A stretch of 64,000 nt of DNA from Russula earlei. Its lineage: Eukaryota > Basidiomycota > Agaricomycetes > Russulales > Russulaceae. The position numbers and the translations under genes are program-made. The stretch lies in NCBI GenBank assembly GCA_025769875.1, contig JAGFNK010000003.1:425618-489617 (forward strand), given 5' to 3'. This document shows positions 46,279-57,626 of the stretch, in pieces. Position 1 is the stretch's first letter. Each line of letters opens with the position of its first letter. A model generated the notes under the pieces. It was not told the origin of the DNA. It did no database searches and was given only the letters and a program-made list of their open reading frames with translations.

Positions 46279-46421
46279 TGAGGCAAATATCCCCTTCAAT
46301 TCTGCACCAATTTCAATAGAACTTACATCCCCTGAATCTGCTTAATGAGGGATAGGAAACACCACATTTTTTGTTTTTGTGGGATTTGAGCAAGATTTGG
46401 TGAAGCTGGATGCAGGCAGCC
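46279..46421 (+). repeat. TIR-family fragment E, right piece
   Basis: Continues the terminal repeat after LINE-2 (GGCAAATATCCCCTTCAA; TGAATCTGCTTAATGAGGGATAGG), then is broken by the copia-3 LTR. The other end of element E is outside the window or lost. Confidence 0.75.
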
Positions 46422-46674
46422 TGTATTGGAGCTATAAAGACTGCAACTCAGTCTTGTATGTAGAAGACTGTATTAGTCAGTTAAGCTGACCTGTAAAGAC
46501 TGTGACTATGTACAATGTTAGTTATAAGAAGTAATGTAAGGGGGCATGTACTACTAACCTCAGTCTTGTATATAAAAGACTGAGGGGAAAAATGAATGAC
46601 CACTTTGGATTATTTACACATATGGTCCAGGATTGTCCATTCACATGCCACCTGGTGGCTGCATGCCCAATATG
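46422..46674 (-). repeat. Copia-3 3' LTR
   Basis: About 253 bp between TGTATTGG and CCAATATG on the plus strand, directly downstream of the copia-3 RNase H and its G-rich polypurine tract (GCTGAGGGGG on the minus strand). The inner terminus appears mutated from TG to CA, so the boundary is approximate. Confidence 0.6.
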
Positions 46675-47036
46675 CCCCCTCAGCCCTGGTGGCATGTGCT
46701 CACCCCCGTCTCTTTTGTGAATTGCTCATGCTTCTCCTGGCTGAGTCCTTTTGTCAACACATCAGCAATTTGGTCTTCAGTTGGGGTGAATGCAAGGTCA
46801 ATTTCTTGTGTGTCAACCTTCTGGTTCAGGAAGTGATGTTGCACTTTGATGTGTTTGGACCTGTTGTGGAATTCAGGATTCCTGGTGATGGTAATGGCAG
46901 ATTGGTTGTTGACATGAAGTGTGGTGGGAAGGTGAGGCTCTTGGCCCAGTTTGGTGAGTAATTGCCTCAACCACACAGCCTCCTTCACTGCATGTGCAGC
47001 AGTGGTATTACTTGGCCTCCATACTTGAGAGAACTA
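46675..47036 (-). pseudogene. Copia-3 RNase H C-terminal end
   Basis: Minus strand: KEAVWLRQLLTKLGQ, HVNNQSAITITRNPEFHNRSKHIKV, DQIADVLTKGL, the last third of copia RNase H, with a frameshift near its upstream end. The rest of copia-3 is cut away by copia-2, whose 3' LTR begins at 47037. Confidence 0.88.
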
Positions 47037-47425
47037 TGTTGCGCAGCATAGAGTGCAGCTAACAGGCCAAGCAACCCACCTTAGAGGTTGTGCTAATGCT
47101 CAAGTGATATTGGGGTATAGAGTGATAATGTATACTCATCTACATGTATGGTATTTATACCTCCATGACCCAGGGCTGTTCCTAAGTCCAAAAGAGGAGG
47201 TGACTACAGGTGTCCACTATATCACACACTCAGTGACGCGTGATGTGGAAATGTTCTAGATGCAGCATAAGGCAGCATCTTGTGATAGATAGCGTAGTAT
47301 GCATAACCCTATTGCCATAAGCGCATATACTAGAGTTCTGTCTAACATGTAACATCTATCAGCAGATCTTGAACCTTGTATGAAGGTCTTTGCCTTCATT
47401 GATCCGTTTGGGTTCCGGTTCAACA
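47037..47425 (-). repeat. Copia-2 3' LTR (family 3)
   Basis: 389 bp, TGTTGCGCAGC...GGTTCAACA, matching the solo LTR 2414-2798. On the minus strand it follows the polypurine tract GCAAGGGGGAG, just after the copia-2 pol stop. The flank AACTA (47032-47036) would be one half of its target duplication; the other lies beyond 64000. Confidence 0.9.
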
Positions 47426-48938
47426 CTCCCCCTTGCTAAGTGCATCGGTAGATGCTGTGAGCATATTCCCACATTCAGGGGTAGAACGTTAGTCCTAGTT
47501 GCTCCCTGAATTTGAGGAACTTGACGCATCCAAGGTTCTTGGTGAACATGTTGGCTGGGTTATTAGCCCCTTCAATAAAGAATAGCTCCACCTGTTTATT
47601 TTGTATGACTTCAAGAATGAAGTGATAGCGCAAATCAATGTGTTTGATGCGCTTTTCTTGCATAGGGTTGGAGGCTAAGAATATTGAGCCTTGGTTATCA
47701 CCGAACAGTGGAATAGGAGCAAGATTGATGCCAAGTTCTGTTTGTAAGGATTTAATCCAAACCAACTGTCTGCTCGTGTCAGAGAGTGACATGTACTCAG
47801 CTTCTGTGGAAGAGAGCGTGACTGTTTTCTGCGCTTGTGAGTTCCATGAAAATATTGCTCCAGCCAGGTTCACCATATAGCCTGTAGTGGACTTCCGATT
47901 TGTCGGATCAGAAGCCCAGTCAGAGTCAGCATATGCCATTAGGCTGCCATTAGATGGTCCATCGTAGACCAAGGCATAATTAGCAGTTCCCAAGAGGTAT
48001 CAGCAAATATAGAATGCATGATTTAAATGGTCCTCTGAGGGATTGGCAGCATGTTGCGACAACTTTGTGACAGCAAAGGCTATGTCTGGACACATTCCAA
48101 GCATTATGTATAGGAGTGATCCTATAACTTGCTGGAATTTTGACCACAAGGCTGGGTTAGCAGTGGAAGTGTTGGGGGAGGGGTGATAGCCCTCTGGTAG
48201 CGGAGTAGGGGCAGGGTTTGCGTTAAGCAAGTCAAAATGCTGCAGCACTTTCTTTAGATATTCAGTCTGGTCCAGATGTCTCTGGCCGGACTTGCGTTGA
48301 ATGCGCATGCGTAGAAATTCTTGGGCATTGCCCAGATCTCAACATTCCCAGAGCTTCATAAAGCGCTCCTTTGTTTTATTTGTTTGTTTTTTGTCTGCTC
48401 CAAAGAAGAGCACATCATCAACATAGACAATGGCTATGATGCTCTTGTCTTTACTAACAAAGAGCCCAGAGTCAGACATAAGGCGAATAAGGCCGAGCGA
48501 GGCCATGGACTTGTCAAGGGCTTTCCACCATGCAAGTGCTGCTTGCTTAAGTCCATATATTGCACGTTTAAGGCACATGACTTTACGCTCTTGGCCTTTT
48601 ATTTTGAAGCCCTTGGGCTGCTCCATATAGAGCTCTTCATTGAGCTCACCATAGAGAAAGGCAGTCTTGACATCTAGTCCGCTAATGTGCCAGTTTTTGA
48701 GTGCTGCGAGCACAATCATCAGGCGGACTGTCTCAAACCGTACCACAGGTGAGAATATTTCGTCATAGTCAATGCCTTCTACTTAGGAGAAGCCTTTGGC
48801 GACTAGTCTGGCTTTTTTACGACCATCAGACTTAAGGTCGAATACCCATCTATTTTTTATTATTTTGCAATCCTTGGAAGGATCAACTAGTTCAAAGACT
48901 TTGTGTCTGCAGAGGGATTCCAACTCCTCATGACAAGT

Positions 48939-49416
48939 GTTGAGATCTGCACTGCCCAGAGTCTCAGGTGTGTTGTGATGTGATCACAACTCGGATGCGC
49001 TAACGCGTCGGATCACCCGGACCGGGCATCACCGGCTCAGCTCATACGCTGCAGCACGTGTTAGTTACATTGATAGAGTGATTTAGGACAATCGGTAGCT
49101 ACTTACAACTGATCCTCGGACTTACTTAGTGATCCGTGATGGTAGTTAACTGTACTGCATCTAGTGGCGGTCTCAGGTACTTAAGAACACCACAAAGTAC
49201 GTAGATCACTTCATTTTGTGTCAACCAAACTGAAGTGAGTATTTACACTATGACATCTTATCTCACAGTACTGACGACGCGTTGTAGCTATTGTCTGATA
49301 GGTACATTATTTATATCAGTTTTGTGTCAACCAAACTGAACTATTGTCTGATAGATCTGCCTGCAATCTTATCATCTGCTGCTATCTAATCACACATACT
49401 GCATCAATTTTCAACA
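48939..49416 (+). repeat. Solo LTR, family 4
   Basis: 478 bp, TGTTGAGATCTG...TTTTCAACA, flanked by ACAAG (48934-48938, 49417-49421). It matches the copia-4 3' LTR at 35212-35691. Inserted in copia-2 just before its RT; removal rejoins WKDA and CHEELESL. Confidence 0.94.
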
Positions 49417-50077
49417 ACAAGCATCTTTCCACTCCTTTTGGAGTTCACTTGGCATTCGCAGAATGTCCCTAAAGGTCCATTCACGAATCTTTGCAGTATC
49501 AGGTGCTTCCAAACTTAGTGGAACTGCTTGGGCGAGCAGATAGTTCAGAAATTTGACTCCCCTTTCCCTTGCAAGATGTAGAATGTCTTCTACCTCATCC
49601 TGAGAGGCTTGTGGTGGTTGATCGTCAAGGATGACAGGAGGGTAAGGGCCTGGTGTGGCTGATCCTGACGTACTATCCTTGCCGGAGCTACCAGGTTGGT
49701 TTTCTGTCATTGTTCTCCATGTGCGTGTGCGCTGAACATCTTTTTCCACTTCTGTGGGGTGTCTGCGTTCACCATAGACGTTGCCAGGACGGGTAGGTAC
49801 TTTCCTCAACTGCTGAGACCTTCAAAGAGGTACAGGTTCTTCAACAGGAGGAGGGGACGGTGTAGGAGGGACGGGCATTTGCTCGCGTTCCTCTTCTTGT
49901 GGCGCCTGTATAGGCTGCTCATTGTCCTCACTTTTAATTGTAGGGAATGGGTCATCAACACTAGGAATGGTGTCTTCGATGGGTTGTTGCAGTAGTTCCT
50001 CATGCAGTTCATTAATCCGTGTGGTACCTCTGGTGCATGCTTTGTTGCATTTGGGGTACAGGGTCTCATCATACAGG

Positions 50078-50665
50078 TGTTACCGAGTGGTTTGGGGTCC
50101 GGAAGATGCCGGAACACCTGAACTATGGACTGCACCGTTTGCATTATGCATGCGTCAGATCTTGATCGTTTATGTTCCTTGATATCACATTCGGAGCGCG
50201 TTGATCGTATCTTTCAGAAGATGTATTGAAAAAGCAATGAGTAGCATTGCTTCTGTCCCAGATGTTCCTGTACTGCCATGTACGTCGATTCCTTGATTGG
50301 GGAAGCACTTAATGCTTCCAGCACCGAGATCATTTACATAGAAGCAACTTCGCTTCTATGAGCCGCGTTTTGCTTCTATAGCACCAACCAGTATTACAGT
50401 AGCATGAACCTTATCCCTGTAGGGCTATATAAAGCCCCCAGTAGAAACAGTTGAGCCTTAAGCTCGACTTAGTTTGCCAATCCCAAACAGTTGACTCCTA
50501 CCCCATCTGCAGAACCCCTCTCATCTTGTTGTCATACTCTAGAAGGATCTAACACTCCTTCCCCTCCACAAGTATTGCTTGCTTGACTCAAGCATATCTG
50601 CATTGGTAGGACGCGTTTATAGACGCGACCATTGATCTTATTTAAGGCACTTTGGAGCCTTAACA
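50078..50665 (-). repeat. Solo LTR, family 1
   Basis: 588 bp, reverse of the 18651 copy, flanked by ACAGG (50073-50077, 50666-50670). Inserted near the end of the copia-2 integrase. Confidence 0.94.
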
Positions 50666-53330
50666 ACAGGGCAGTTGCATTTGTGTAAAGCGTGTTATTT
50701 GGGAGCCTCATGAAGAGTGAGGCTTTGATCCCCTCAGTATGACAAAGGTAGATCATTAGCTCGCTTTTAGGTGAAAGCTTATTGACTCGATGCTTTTCTG
50801 GTATGTGCACATATGCACCGCAACCAAATACTCTGAGGTGTGAGATATCAGGGACCTCGTTCTTTAGGACTTCGTAGGGTGTACGCCATTGAAGGTGTCT
50901 GGCAGGTGTCCTATTGTAACAGTGTGTCCCATGATTCACTGCAAATTCCCACCAGGAGGGAGGTAGACAAGCTTCAAGGCGCATCACCTGAGCTTTGTCC
51001 ATTACAGTGCGCATAAAGCGCTCTGCGCGTCCATTCTGTTGTGGAGTGTATGGGGCGCTTTGCAGGATTTTAATTTCTTCATCCTTTAGGATGATATCAA
51101 AGGCCTCAGACTTGTACTCTCTGCCAGCATTGGACATCCACTCTTTGATTCCTGCTTTGTATTGGTTCTTGACCATAGCAAGGAATTGCTTGATGGCCAT
51201 TATGGTTGACTTTTTAATTTTTAGGAGTGTGATCCATGCATAGGAGGAATAATCGTCAATGAAGCTGATGAAATATTCATACTTATGATATGACTTCACA
51301 GGGAAACTCTTAAGGTCCGAGTGAATACGCTCGAACGGTGCAGAGGCACGAGTTTCAGAAGGGGGGTGTGCAGATGCAGGCATTTTGCCTTGTGCACAGC
51401 CAGGACATACCGGCTGTTCCTGAGGGATTTTCAGGTCTTCAGGGAGACCCTTGGTATGTGTCTTTGCACGTGTTATGACATCCTTAGATGGGTGGCCAAG
51501 GTGTCAGTGAATGACATCATAATCTACTGCGTAGATAAGAGAATGCGCTTGCGCACTTTCAATTGAGGCGTCTAACCAATACATGGTTTGACCTGGGAAT
51601 AAGGGGTAAGAGGACAGGATTATACATCTGTCCTCTCATAGGGAAATATGTTTATTGTTCCCTAATGCATGCATCCCTTGTTGTAAAAACTCCCCCATAG
51701 ATAATATCTGAGTGTTTATTTTCGGAATATAGAGGACAGGAGAAATGTGCGTGACAACTATTTGGGAGTTGACAGTGTGCTGAAGCAACACAGTGCCTTT
51801 GCCTTCCACATGTATTGTGTTATTGGCAGTTTTAACAGGGGATCTTTCATGTGGAAAAGCCAGCGTATACTCTATAAAGTCTTTAATTTCGAAGGTGAAG
51901 TGTGCAGATGTGCCAGAGTCTAGGAGCCATAAGGATCCCATTTTACTCAAGTCATACTTTCCTCTACATCTCGAACAATTTTTGTTACATTCACTTTGAA
52001 GGGAAGTAGTCCCTTCACTCATTTGTACATTGTGCAATACAAGCGAACACTTATTAGACATATCTAGCCCACTTTGGGGCTGGGGAGATGCTAAAAGGTT
52101 CTTTAGCGAGTGAAAGGAGAGAGGGAGGCGCACGCATGCTTCGTTATCTTTGGGGTCACTGCCCCAATCAAGCAGTTCATCTGACAGGGTCGGAGCACGC
52201 TCAGGGGTGGCAGCACCTTCTGGGATACCATCATATATGTCAAATAAATCCGACGTGTTTGTTTGCGCGAAGTCACCATCGTCCTGGTCCATAGGCTCAG
52301 GGACAGGCGACGATAGTTTGACTGCACTTGATGAGGCAGCAGATTGAGTCGAGATCTGCTGCTTGAGGGTCTTGACTGTCTGTATAGTGGGAGTTACCCC
52401 AAGATCATCAGCAAGATCAAGCGCTTTGTTTAAGGCCTTGTAAGGGCCATGAGTGCATTTGCGAGGGTCAGTCGCAGTTGGGACGGTATGTTGTTGGATC
52501 CCTGAAGGACCCAGATGGGCGATAGTGGTAATGGTCAGGAGTGGGAGTGCGGCAACGTCTGCAATATGTGGGTGTTCGGGACCATGGCTATGATTGGCCT
52601 TCTCCTTGCCTTTCCCTTTTCCTTTGCCACCGTGCTTACCACGCTGGCACTTGTCCTTATCTTCATCGCACTTGGGCCTATTGCCCTGCTGCTGATTGGA
52701 GAAGGAGGGGTCAGTGTGCTTGCGCTTAACAGCTGAGAGCTTCTGCGCGCTGTGCTTCTTGCTTGTTCCACGATTGATCTCAGTTTGATATTGAGAGACG
52801 ATAGCCTCTCGCACATCCTTAGCATTAAGGTCAGCTAGTTCATAGTTCTGAGTAACAATGTGGACAAGCATTTTCCATTTCTGGGGAATGGCAGAAAGCA
52901 TGATGAGTGCCTGCAAGGTGTCAGGGATGTGAAGGGAGGAGGTGGTGAGGTGCTGGAATGCAGCGTGTATCTGATCCATTTGTGGGCCAGGGTGTTGGCT
53001 TGGGTTAATGCGAATGGAGATGGCTTCTTTGAAGTCCTTATAGATACTGACTGTAGTCGCCATACCATAAAGGGTTTCAAGGCGATTCCAGATAGTCTTG
53101 GTGTTATCCAGGGTCGTAAGATCCTGCTGGATTGCAATGCTCGATCTAAGGACCATATGGCCAACTGCCATATCATTCCCTTTGTTCCATTCTTTCACAG
53201 CTGCCAAAGCGACAGCCTGGGCAGCAATCTCTTCAGAAAGAGGCGCCTGGGGAAGTGCAGGGATGATTTGCAGATCAAATGTGCCATTGCAATAACCTCA
53301 CAGTCCAACAGACATGAGGTAGGCTTTCAT

Positions 53331-54159
53331 TGTTACAAACCAAGGCCAGGTCCTGGCCGTAGATGGTCCTATTTCACTCAAGAGAGACCTCTCTCATTTT
53401 GCATTACCAACTCCCTTCCGTTTTCTGGGCTATCCCTCCTGCAGTACAAGATATTGCTATTGCAAAGGCACTATAACACGACCAGGCACCTGTTTCCTAA
53501 TCGGGTAATCATCGCGTGGCAGCCACATGGTCACCCAGCCACCAGGAACCCAAAACAGTGGCACAAACTCTTAGAAACCATTGCATAACTCATCTGACGT
53601 CATCAAGGCTCCAATGACATCATAGCTGACTGAGCGACTCCACAGTGACCTCATAGGCTCACTAAGCGCTCCACAGTGATATCATAATGATGTCATCGCT
53701 CCACAATGATCAGTAATGCACTCAGTAAGCCTGAAACTTGACACAAGCAAGTTTATGCCTCTGTAGTCCTATTGGATGGTACCAAAGAGTCTAGAATAGT
53801 CCCAGTTCTTTGTAATCGACCCTGTACACTGTATATAAGCCCCAATGAAGTATGGCAGTCGTCAAACTGTCCATTTGTGATACTCTCATCTTCCTGGGTA
53901 CTCCCCCACGACCGCTCAGTCTAAAGATTCCCCTCGCCTCCAAGGTACTCTTCAACAACCGCCTTGTTTAAAGCCCCCTTGCTGCACTGGCCTCCAGTCT
54001 TTGCCTTTGCCTCTTGCAACACCTACCAGTCCCTATCTGGTACCTCCTCATTGTTTGGCTCATCCTCTTGTTCAATGCCGCTCTCACCGCGTACCGTCTG
54101 TTCCGACCCTTGCCCACCTGCTCCTGAGTCCTTAGTGATCAGCAGTACGTGTCTTGACA
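53331..54159 (+). repeat. 5' LTR of the gypsy
   Basis: 829 bp. Contains a perfect TGACGTCA (53595-53602), which the 3' LTR has as TGATGTCA, several TGATGTCAT/ATGACATCA-like repeats, TATATAAG at about 53833, and the start-site motif, here AAACTGTCCATTTG. About two dozen differences from the 3' LTR were counted by eye, nearly all transitions (about 97% identity). Confidence 0.95.
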
Positions 54160-54161
54160 TC

Positions 54162-54171
54162 TGGACAGTCT
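54162..54171 (+). promoter_or_regulatory. Putative self-priming primer binding site
   Basis: TGGACAGTCT, two bases after the 5' LTR. It is the exact complement of AGACTGTCCA in the 3' LTR, which lies about 32 nt after the TATA box and so would be at the 5' end of the RNA. In the Tf1/Tf2 group the RNA's own 5' end primes minus-strand synthesis; the same is inferred here. I see no obvious tRNA 3'-end match. Confidence 0.6.
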
Positions 54172-54205
54172 ATCATCATCCCTGTATTGACCAGCCAACG
54201 ATCAA

Positions 54206-55117
54206 GTGTCCACTCCAAACTCCCCCACTCTCTTGCGTCTCCCATCTCCTCTCCAGCCTACCCCATGCACTGCCCTTCGCATTCTTACTGAAGACATCGA
54301 CCCAGTCGACACAGCCTCCCCCCTCAGCATCTTGTACTCCCCAACGGCTCCCCCATCATCGCCTACCACTGCCCAACCTATTCCAGGCGACTTCGTCCCT
54401 GTCGGCACTCCCCCTCCAGTGCAGAACCAACAGCCACAAGTGGACCGTCCTCCCTTGCCTGAAGGCTTCCTCAATTGTCCCCCCTGCACAGCATTCCGCT
54501 TCCACCCTCACCAGTACTTCGTCCTTCCCACCACCAACCATTCCCGCGAGCAGTGGCATCCCCTCCACAACTTGAATCATCAAGACTACCTGGGATGCAT
54601 CCCTACTTCAGATCAGTTGAGTTGTTGCACATTCACAGACACCTACACAACCGCCTTTCGTGCACGCATTGTCCACACTTTTGCTGTGGAACCTTCCAAC
54701 ACTGCCCTTGCCACCGAGTACAACTTAACCCCCTTTGGCATCTGTTCCAATGTCGGGATATACACCCCGGACGCTGACTTCCCCCTCGGACGCATCGCAT
54801 ACATCTTCAATACTTCTTTGTTTAGGAAACTACTTACCTTGCCTGCTATTTACTGCCCTGCTTACGAGGGCTCATTTTGCTTATCTATCGTACACGACTT
54901 CTTGGACAGACGCCTCGCTTTTGCTTACGGTTACTTACATTTTGAGGAGAACAGTAACCGCATGTCCCTACGTCACTACTCAACTTATACAGTCGACACC
55001 ATACAATTCAACCCCCAGTTACTTTGCTTTTGTTTCACGCCTCGCATTCCCCCTAACCCTCTCGAAGTAATCGAGAGATACCATCTCGAAACTATAGATC
55101 TTGCACATGGTTCTTAA
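54206..55117 (+). CDS. Unknown ORF upstream of gag (ORF-A), about 300 residues
   Basis: Open frame of about 303 codons directly after the 5' LTR. No ATG lies near its upstream end; it opens after a TGA at 54188. The first third is Pro/Ser/Thr-rich, the rest is a more ordered sequence (PPCTAFRFHPHQYFVLP; FTDTYTTAFRARIVHTFAVE; FNTSLFRKLLTLPAIYCPAYE). I recognise no domain. It is open and unlike low-complexity filler, so it may be real. An AATAAA follows at about 55147. Confidence 0.45.
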   Translation: MSTPNSPTLLRLPSPLQPTPCTALRILTEDIDPVDTASPLSILYSPTAPPSSPTTAQPIPGDFVPVGTPPPVQNQQPQVDRPPLPEGFLNCPPCTAFRFHPHQYFVLPTTNHSREQWHPLHNLNHQDYLGCIPTSDQLSCCTFTDTYTTAFRARIVHTFAVEPSNTALATEYNLTPFGICSNVGIYTPDADFPLGRIAYIFNTSLFRKLLTLPAIYCPAYEGSFCLSIVHDFLDRRLAFAYGYLHFEENSNRMSLRHYSTYTVDTIQFNPQLLCFCFTPRIPPNPLEVIERYHLETIDLAHGS

Positions 55118-55177
55118 AAAGTAAGAACCACCCTTGTAATGCTTCAATAAAGATCGAATAAACTTTTCTTCTTTGCC

Positions 55178-57482
55178 TTGACTAAAGTGCCCCGAGAATA
55201 CGCCTTAGAAGAAGACAAAGAAGAAGACGCTATCACTAGACACGTCTTAAGTCTAAATCACTATCAAACCTGGACCTCCACTGCATTTCCTGTTAACACC
55301 TTAACAAACTTACACAACATACCAGGAATAGAACCACCCCACAAAGACTTTCCTCATCTCATTGTCAAGGAATTCCTCGAAGTCTTACCATTTGGACAAC
55401 TCCTAAGCCACGACGAACATGCATTATACCTTGAAACCCTTAGTCGACTCCTGCCACCAGCACAGCAACAACTATTATATTGGCAACTTGCTCAAGCAAA
55501 GAACATCCAAGGACAACCAGTTGATTATCAATCCCTGCGCTCTAGCGAATTAAACCTTTGGACCAGAATCATCCAGCCACGTCACCATCTCATCATTAAT
55601 TCTTCAAGGACAGGGTATCACCTGTTTTATCTGGCTTGGACATACATCAGCTACTATCGTCTCACCGTCCAGTTCTACCACCTACGCCTCAACAGAATAC
55701 AAAGGGAAAACCAATCTTACGTCCAACTTGCTGTTGTACTGGGAATACACAACACCTTTGATTGGGAAACTAACTCTTGGTTATACGATGCTGACTACAA
55801 TCAACCTTGGGCAATTACCAGCCCAGATGCCTCATATACTGGTCCCCCTGCATACTATTCTGTCCCAGCAATCCTAGAAGCCTCAAGTCTCGCTCCTCAA
55901 CCCCTCACACCAATTCAAACCACTGTCCCAACTTGTCGTGAACCATTCTCCGGAGAGGGCCCTTGAAGGACCCTTCCTTATAGGAGGAAACCCAGCCTCC
56001 ATGATGTCACCCTGTTCACACGAGCAAAAGGGGTGAGTAGAGGTGTCCACAATATCGCGCGTGCATTGTTGCACAAGCGATTCTCGGCACAATCAACATA
56101 CAGCAAGCCCCACTTAATGGCAACCCTTCTAACAATAAAGGACAGTATTAGGGCCCTTCTAGGGACCCTTTAGGACGACTCTAGGTGCTCTACAGTGGGT
56201 ACTAACCTGGTATCAAAGACTCTACAAAGCGTTATTAGACCAACTCTAATAACTGAAGAATGAACTAAAAGGCAATACTAAGGACCTTAATAGAAGTATT
56301 AGGGTCGACTCTAAGGACCCTAATAGAGCTATATAAGGGCCTTAAAGATAACACTATTCCCTAACCAAACTCCAAGTCCTCAAATGACCGGCCCTAAACT
56401 AACTAACAGGAAATGAATCAGGTGCTTGCACGTGCACTAGAACAGCGAACATGTGGACAATGAAAGCTCTTACTCAGCAGCTTACTGAGCATGACTGAGC
56501 ATGCTCAGTAAGCGCACTCCGACTTCTTACTCAGCACTCTATTGTGCTTGATAACAAGGTTATGACTTGTTCTCCATTTAGCAGTTCTCTTGTAGTATAT
56601 AAGCGCTCAATAAAGTAGCGGACAGTCCTCAGACTGTCCATTTGTTTACAGCACTCTCCATTCCTGGGATACTCCTTAAAGGACCGTCCCCTTGTGACTA
56701 TCCTGGCCTCTTCCCTGCGTGACTGCTCTACTCTCACAGTAACAGTGCCTCTCTGGTATCTGTTACTACTCTGGACTTTACTTCTGGCCCATGCCATCTT
56801 GGACATCTATCGACTCGTCTTCGAGCTTATCCCTCGCTCTTGAACTGGATAGTTCAACAGTGAGTCTTGACACAACTAGCCAGGAATGTTGGTCTGCCAG
56901 CACAGAAAATACCAAGTCAAACCCATGGACAGCAAGGTGTAACTGCAAAACAGAGTATTGCATGTGCAACTTTCAACCAGATACACCTCCTACCCCTGAT
57001 GGAATTACCTTGTGGACACCAGGCGATTACCACCTCCCATTTCAGTAATTCTGGCTCCTCGACACAGAAGACGTGTGACGCCTCAGAGAGCTCCCTCTAG
57101 AGAAACAGTTCCCAATGCAAGAGGATTCCTTGTTGAAAGACCATTACCTCCTACTCCCCCTGACGCCTACGTACCCCTGTTTACCTCTTGTATTCCTACA
57201 CCTATCATACCTTCTCAGCCCTTTGCAGCGCCATTTGTTGAATCACCTGATAGTATTGACATTAGAAATACTGAACTTCACTCCTACCTACCAGAACAAT
57301 CTTTCTTAGCCCTAAACCTACCTACGCATTCAAAGAGGGAACTACTTGAATTCAAGAACTATTGCACAGAGGCTTGGCATCTTAGAATGACCCACTTTGT
57401 AGTGTATCAACACCCCACCAGAGAGATAAACGACTTTGCTATCTCACCAGCAGAATTCGAAGGATACTTGTGGAAAACTTGA
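55178..57482 (+). pseudogene. Unknown ORFs B and C upstream of gag, split by a solo LTR
   Basis: ORF-B runs 55178-55933, is interrupted by the LTR, and resumes at 56878 to a TAA at 57046-57048. Its C-terminal part is Cys-rich (CNCKTEYCMCNFQPD). Its middle is hydrophobic/aromatic (LFYLAWTYISYYRLTVQFYHLRLN). ORF-C (57012-57482) overlaps its end by about 37 nt in another frame and continues past a TGA at 57480. Neither has a domain I know. Together with ORF-A they add about 2.5 kb that ordinary gypsy elements lack. Confidence 0.45.
55934..56872 (-). repeat. Solo LTR, family 5
   Basis: 939 bp, flanked by CAACT (55929-55933, 56873-56877). It has the hairpin at 56481-56512, TATATAAG near 56598 and the leader motif. 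It is the youngest layer here: family 5 within gypsy within copia-2 within copia-3. Confidence 0.94.
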
Positions 57483-57626
57483 CCCAAAGCAGCATCACCG
57501 AAGAATACTCCCGAATCTACTTGAGAAAGCACCAAGGAAGACCTGACACTATTTGACTGAAACCAGCCTACACCATTGCATATCCTTGGAACAACAGCCA
57601 TTGGATTATAACTGTTGTCTAGATCT

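Larger units (their letters stand above)
47472..53330 (-). pseudogene. Copia-2 gag-pol polyprotein
   Basis: Ty1/copia polyprotein on the minus strand, read from 53330 downward. Gag 53330-51950 (NKGNDMAVGHMVLRSSI; LETLYGMAT); aspartic protease LLDSGTSAHFT near 51925; pre-integrase HLGHPSKDVI and CPGCAQGK near 51480-51390; integrase 51383-50670 (HSDLKSFPVKSYHKYEYFISF; APYTPQQNGRAERFMRTVM); linker; reverse transcriptase 48900-48310 (RWVFDLKSDGRKKARLVAKGFS; LDVKTAFLYGEL; catalytic VYVDDVLFFGA); RNase H 48000-47475 (YADSDWASDPTNRKSTTGY; LSSTEAEYMSLSD). Solo LTRs at 50078-50665 and 48939-49416 interrupt it and the gypsy at 53331 cuts gag. Stops are mainly TGA at Arg positions, with one TAA at a usual Gln. 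Confidence 0.93.

Noticed and set aside
1216..47036. Copia-1 and copia-3 as the same element copy
   Set aside because: They cover non-overlapping parts of pol, so identity cannot be tested inside this window.
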